Shown here: piece by piece, positions 60,603 through 64,000 of the stretch | Numbering within the stretch: the first letter of the stretch is position 1 | Layout: each line of letters begins with the position of its first letter | DNA from: Edolisoma coerulescens | Taxonomy: Eukaryota; Chordata; Aves; Passeriformes; Campephagidae | Assembly (NCBI GenBank): GCA_013397115.1 | Contig: VWZW01004375.1 | Location: 311,298-375,297 of the forward strand | Length of the DNA: 64,000 nucleotides | Direction of reading: 5' to 3' | Position numbers and translations under genes: made by a program | Notes under the pieces: model-generated | The model's input: only the letters and a program-made list of their open reading frames with translations | The model's database searches: none | What the model was told of the DNA's origin: nothing

Positions 60603-63600
60603 GCAGGTCTATCAGCGGAATTTTGCTTTCGTTCCTTTCTTTCTATTTACTCCTTATCTTCACTGGCTATTTCCCTGCTCCACTGAACACACACAACAGA
60701 TGCAGCCTGATGTGGTGACACCGGGTTCAGCTATCCAGCTGTGATCCTGAAGTTCTCAGTGCAGCTGTAAGACCCTGTGTTACTGTGAGGAAGTAAGGAT
60801 GCGCTGCACAAGGGTGGCCTTGGAGCACAGATGCCTTGGTGATGAGCAGTGTGTGTCTAGCCCCCTCCTTCTTCATAAAGGAGCTTGCAGGCTTGGACAA
60901 AGAACAAGAAGCTGACAAGCTCTTCATTAAGCTCAGGAAAGAGGTGTTAGTCTATTCTCTGGTCTTCTCATATGTTAGACTTACGTTCAGCGTCCCCTTG
61001 TTCTTGTTGCTTATCCCTGTGGTTTTCCCGTGTACTTAGCAGGCATGATATACCTTCAAGGGAGGGCAAAGCAACCAGGAAAACAAAGAGGAAGAGCTGG
61101 CAAAGGGAAGTTCACTCTCTTGTAGACAACCACTGAAACTAATCCCCTCTGAGGAAATACTGCCAAAGTTATATTCCGAGTTGCGTTTCCAACAAGAGGC
61201 TGCATAGTTTGAGACCATGTGAAAACATAAAATACTGCTGGTGTATCTTTGATTTGGACCTACTTGGTCATGTGCTGGAAATGCTGTGCCTGTAGCACTG
61301 GGAGAATAAAAGGGACTGACTGAGCAATCTGTGTGTCCTGGGGCTGAAGAGTCCAGGCCAAAGCATATGAACAGATGAGCACAGGCAAAATGAAAACCCG
61401 CCGAGCAACAGTGAGGAGTGAGAACTGGAACCAGTCAGAAACAAGGAAGTGCAAGGAAACTTGGCCCAGGTTTTTTGACCTCTTGGCAGTGCTGAGCTGT
61501 TCTAACATGGTAGGAAAGAGGCAGAAACAAGGTAGCTCAGCCCTTCTTCACATGAGCACCTTTTGCCCGTTGCAGAGTCTTTGCTTCCAACTCAGTCTCA
61601 TTGTGAGTAGTCTGAGGAATGATTAATTGCAAAGCATGCAGGCAACTTCTGATGGATGCTCTTGAGGTATCAGGGCTTGTGATAATGCAGATCCTCCTTG
61701 TTCACCTTACCTGCTTTCCTGACGGCTCTGTGCCAAAGATTCATGTGGCAGCAAATTTCTACCTGTTGTAGACACATGAAGGATGACTTGTATATATGAG
61801 GGCATAAGGTACCCTTTTGTCAACAGAGAAGCAGGCAGATGAAAGCAAGAGTACAGCCTGGAAAAAGCTGTGTGGGTGAGGATGGGGCGAAGTAGCAAAG
61901 TTGGTTAAAGCTGGTCTGGGGAATGAGAACTGACTGCACAAATGCATCAGCAGGAGGATAGATGCTTACAAAGAGTGTGTCCATTCAGAAGTGAGGAGGA
62001 GGAGGAAAGGAGTGATGAGGAAAGTCATAGCAACACTATACTTCATTTAAAATAAAGGAAGAGTGGAAAGTAGTACAGATCTCAGGAAGATAACTCTTTG
62101 AAAGCATCGAGGGGATAGCAGGAAGAAATGCAAATCAGCTGGCCTACATCATATGTATCCACATAAAGGCAATAAAGGGACAAACTTAGTGAATTGCTAA
62201 TCGCTGTTGCTCAGAAATCACTGAGAGCTGCACCTCCGGAGGGCAAGGGAGGGGGAGAAGCGAAGGTGAAATTCCACCCTGAGCCTGACAGGGCTGAGCA
62301 ATTAAAGCCCAGTCAATCCAGGAGCAGTCCTCTGGGAAATAACGCAGCAAGTGAACGGAGCAAAGAAAAATCTTTCAGAAAAAAGGAAATGATGAATGGT
62401 GGCGGGTGGCCTGGTGCAGCTCTTCTCAAGGTGATAGGAGCAGTGCAAAGTGAATTCCTGAAAGTTAAGCTTTGAACCCTGTGTTGTGGTTCGGGTCTCC
62501 ATGTTCTCTGGGCAATTCAGAAGGGCAGTGTAGGGGGAAGCTTTACGTGGATATATCTGGAAGGCACTTCTAGTTTTTGTTGTGAGAAGGGAGTCCTGTG
62601 GAGGGAAGGCACATTCTATTTGGGAGTTCATAAGATGTTTAAACATCAATAGTACTAAATATCATAATTAAATATACAGTGTAAACTCATACCAGTAGCA
62701 CTGTGCCATTTAGGGTCTAAATGAATACAGGCAAAAAAGGAACACAGAATTCAGGGGACAAAACAAATGGTAAGGATTTAAAATGTATTTTAATTTCCTA
62801 CCGTAGTTAACCCATTTTTCAAGTGTTTGCCTCATGTTATTTCATCCCAAAACATCTGCTTTACACAGCAAGGGCTATGTTTTTAATTGGAATCTTCCTC
62901 TAAGTAACCCAAGGTTTCTGCCCTGAGCCCCAGAAACCTTACCAGCTTAAACAGTGCCAAAATCTGGGATGTCTCTGCAGGGCATTTAAGTTTTGTCAGG
63001 GTTTTGCCAAAATTCTTTTACTGAAATACTGAATTCTGGTTATCTGTGACTGAGAATATATTGATAGTTAGACCTATACCACAGTAAGAATTGGATATGA
63101 CTGGAAATAGGTGTCAGGTTTGGTTTTAAGCTGGATCAGGTTTTGGAACAGGATTTGGTCTTACTTGTACCATTGCATACATGCTGGTCCCAGCAAGAGG
63201 GATGAAGAAGGTACTGTGGAGGGGACAGGGTATTATTGCCCCAATGGCAGCAGCAAGGACCCGTGGTTACCACTGTGTGAAGTGCATTCAGGATTCTTCA
63301 TGCTGATGAGTCAGACAGGCCAGACAACAATTTCAGTTTGCTTGTCTTTCATTTTTGCTCTTGCAGGGTTTTAGCGGGATTTTTTTCTGGGAAGCGAGGG
63401 GAGGTAGGGGAAAAGGAAGGGGAGCTGGAATTTTTTAGGCATTTTTAAATTTTTTGTCCATCAGTGTGGCTCTGAATGGCTGCGATTCGAATGCAGTGAT
63501 ACAGCAAATGTAACAAAGAAAGAAATACTAGGAAAGCTGGATAGCTGGAAAATAACAGCGGGGAAAGTAATAAAAACAAGGATCAGACTGGAAAAAGAAT

Positions 63601-64000
63601 GCAAAATACTTGATGTTAGGACAGAGTGCTTGGGAAGGGTGGAAAGGCACAGAGAGCTGAGAGATTTCCAGCAGGTGTTAAGCCTGATGCACACATCCTT
63701 TGCACAACAGCGAGTGGCTAGGCAGAGAGAATACAAAGAAGCATGACTGACATAAGCACAGTCACCATGCCAATGAGCACAAGTGGCTGTATATATTAAT
63801 AGGCCAGAGGGAAGATGTGAATGCAACAGGAGTGCAGGCTACTGAAGGTGAGCTCTATCATCAACCATATGTGGAAGTAGGGTGAGAAATTGACATCTGA
63901 TTGCACTGCTCACTCTCTCTGGGGAAAGAGGGTTGTTCAGGTATTTTGGAAATGTGCCTCCCAAAGACAGCCCAGGTATTCTGAGGTTGGAGCAGGGGAT
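60603..64000. other. Non-coding stretch to the window end
   Basis: I see no recognised gene, repeat family or CpG island. Purine-rich patches occur near 61990 and 63390-63420. Confidence 0.55.

Noticed and set aside
1..64000. CRISPR arrays, operons, phage or bacterial genes
   Set aside because: No spaced direct-repeat arrays and no dense coding; repeats and composition are clearly those of a bird genome.

Overview
The window looks like avian nuclear DNA, probably from a passerine or another neoavian bird. The main reason is the repeats. Four CR1 LINE copies carry the bird-type 3' end (reverse complement of CATAGAATGG), a fifth copy belongs to an older, more diverged CR1 lineage, and there are two solo LTRs of endogenous retroviruses, both with TG...CA ends and target-site duplications. 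Most of the rest is AT-rich, single-copy, non-coding sequence. Stretches with many homeodomain-type TAATTA motifs look like conserved non-coding elements. There is no operon, plasmid, phage or CRISPR structure. Nearly all long open frames are chance, or lie inside repeats or skewed-composition tracts. I identify no named protein-coding gene.

Layout. 1-6431: unannotated single-copy DNA. 6432-7090: plus-strand CR1 with a decayed reverse-transcriptase frame, running directly into a two-N assembly gap. 7093-7470: CpG island, the best promoter candidate, with a 20-codon open frame. 9386-9664 and 16567-16640: two exon-like segments with good splice sites and compatible phase. 12750-12798: a possible alternative first coding exon. 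24690-24948: two old fold-back (MITE-like) repeats side by side. 25090-25252: a possible promoter and first exon. 27026-28195 and 34144-35256: minus-strand CR1 copies. 36296-37660: old minus-strand CR1. 39711-40539: solo LTR broken by an insertion made of a diverged copy of nearby DNA (matching 40978-41105) fused to a CR1 3' tail. 47330-47447: a possible terminal coding exon. 49200-49470: second CpG island with a candidate first exon ending in a splice donor. 59715-60597: second solo LTR, CpG-rich, with a perfect 5-bp duplication. 60598-64000: nothing recognised.

How the parts may fit: the CpG island at 7.1 kb could start a plus-strand transcript using the exons at 9.4 and 16.6 kb, and the candidates at 25.2, 47.3 and 49.4 kb could be further exons or separate transcripts. 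This is inference only. None of the peptides matched a family I can name. I found no undescribed protein system; the most unusual structure is the chimeric insertion inside the 40-kb LTR.
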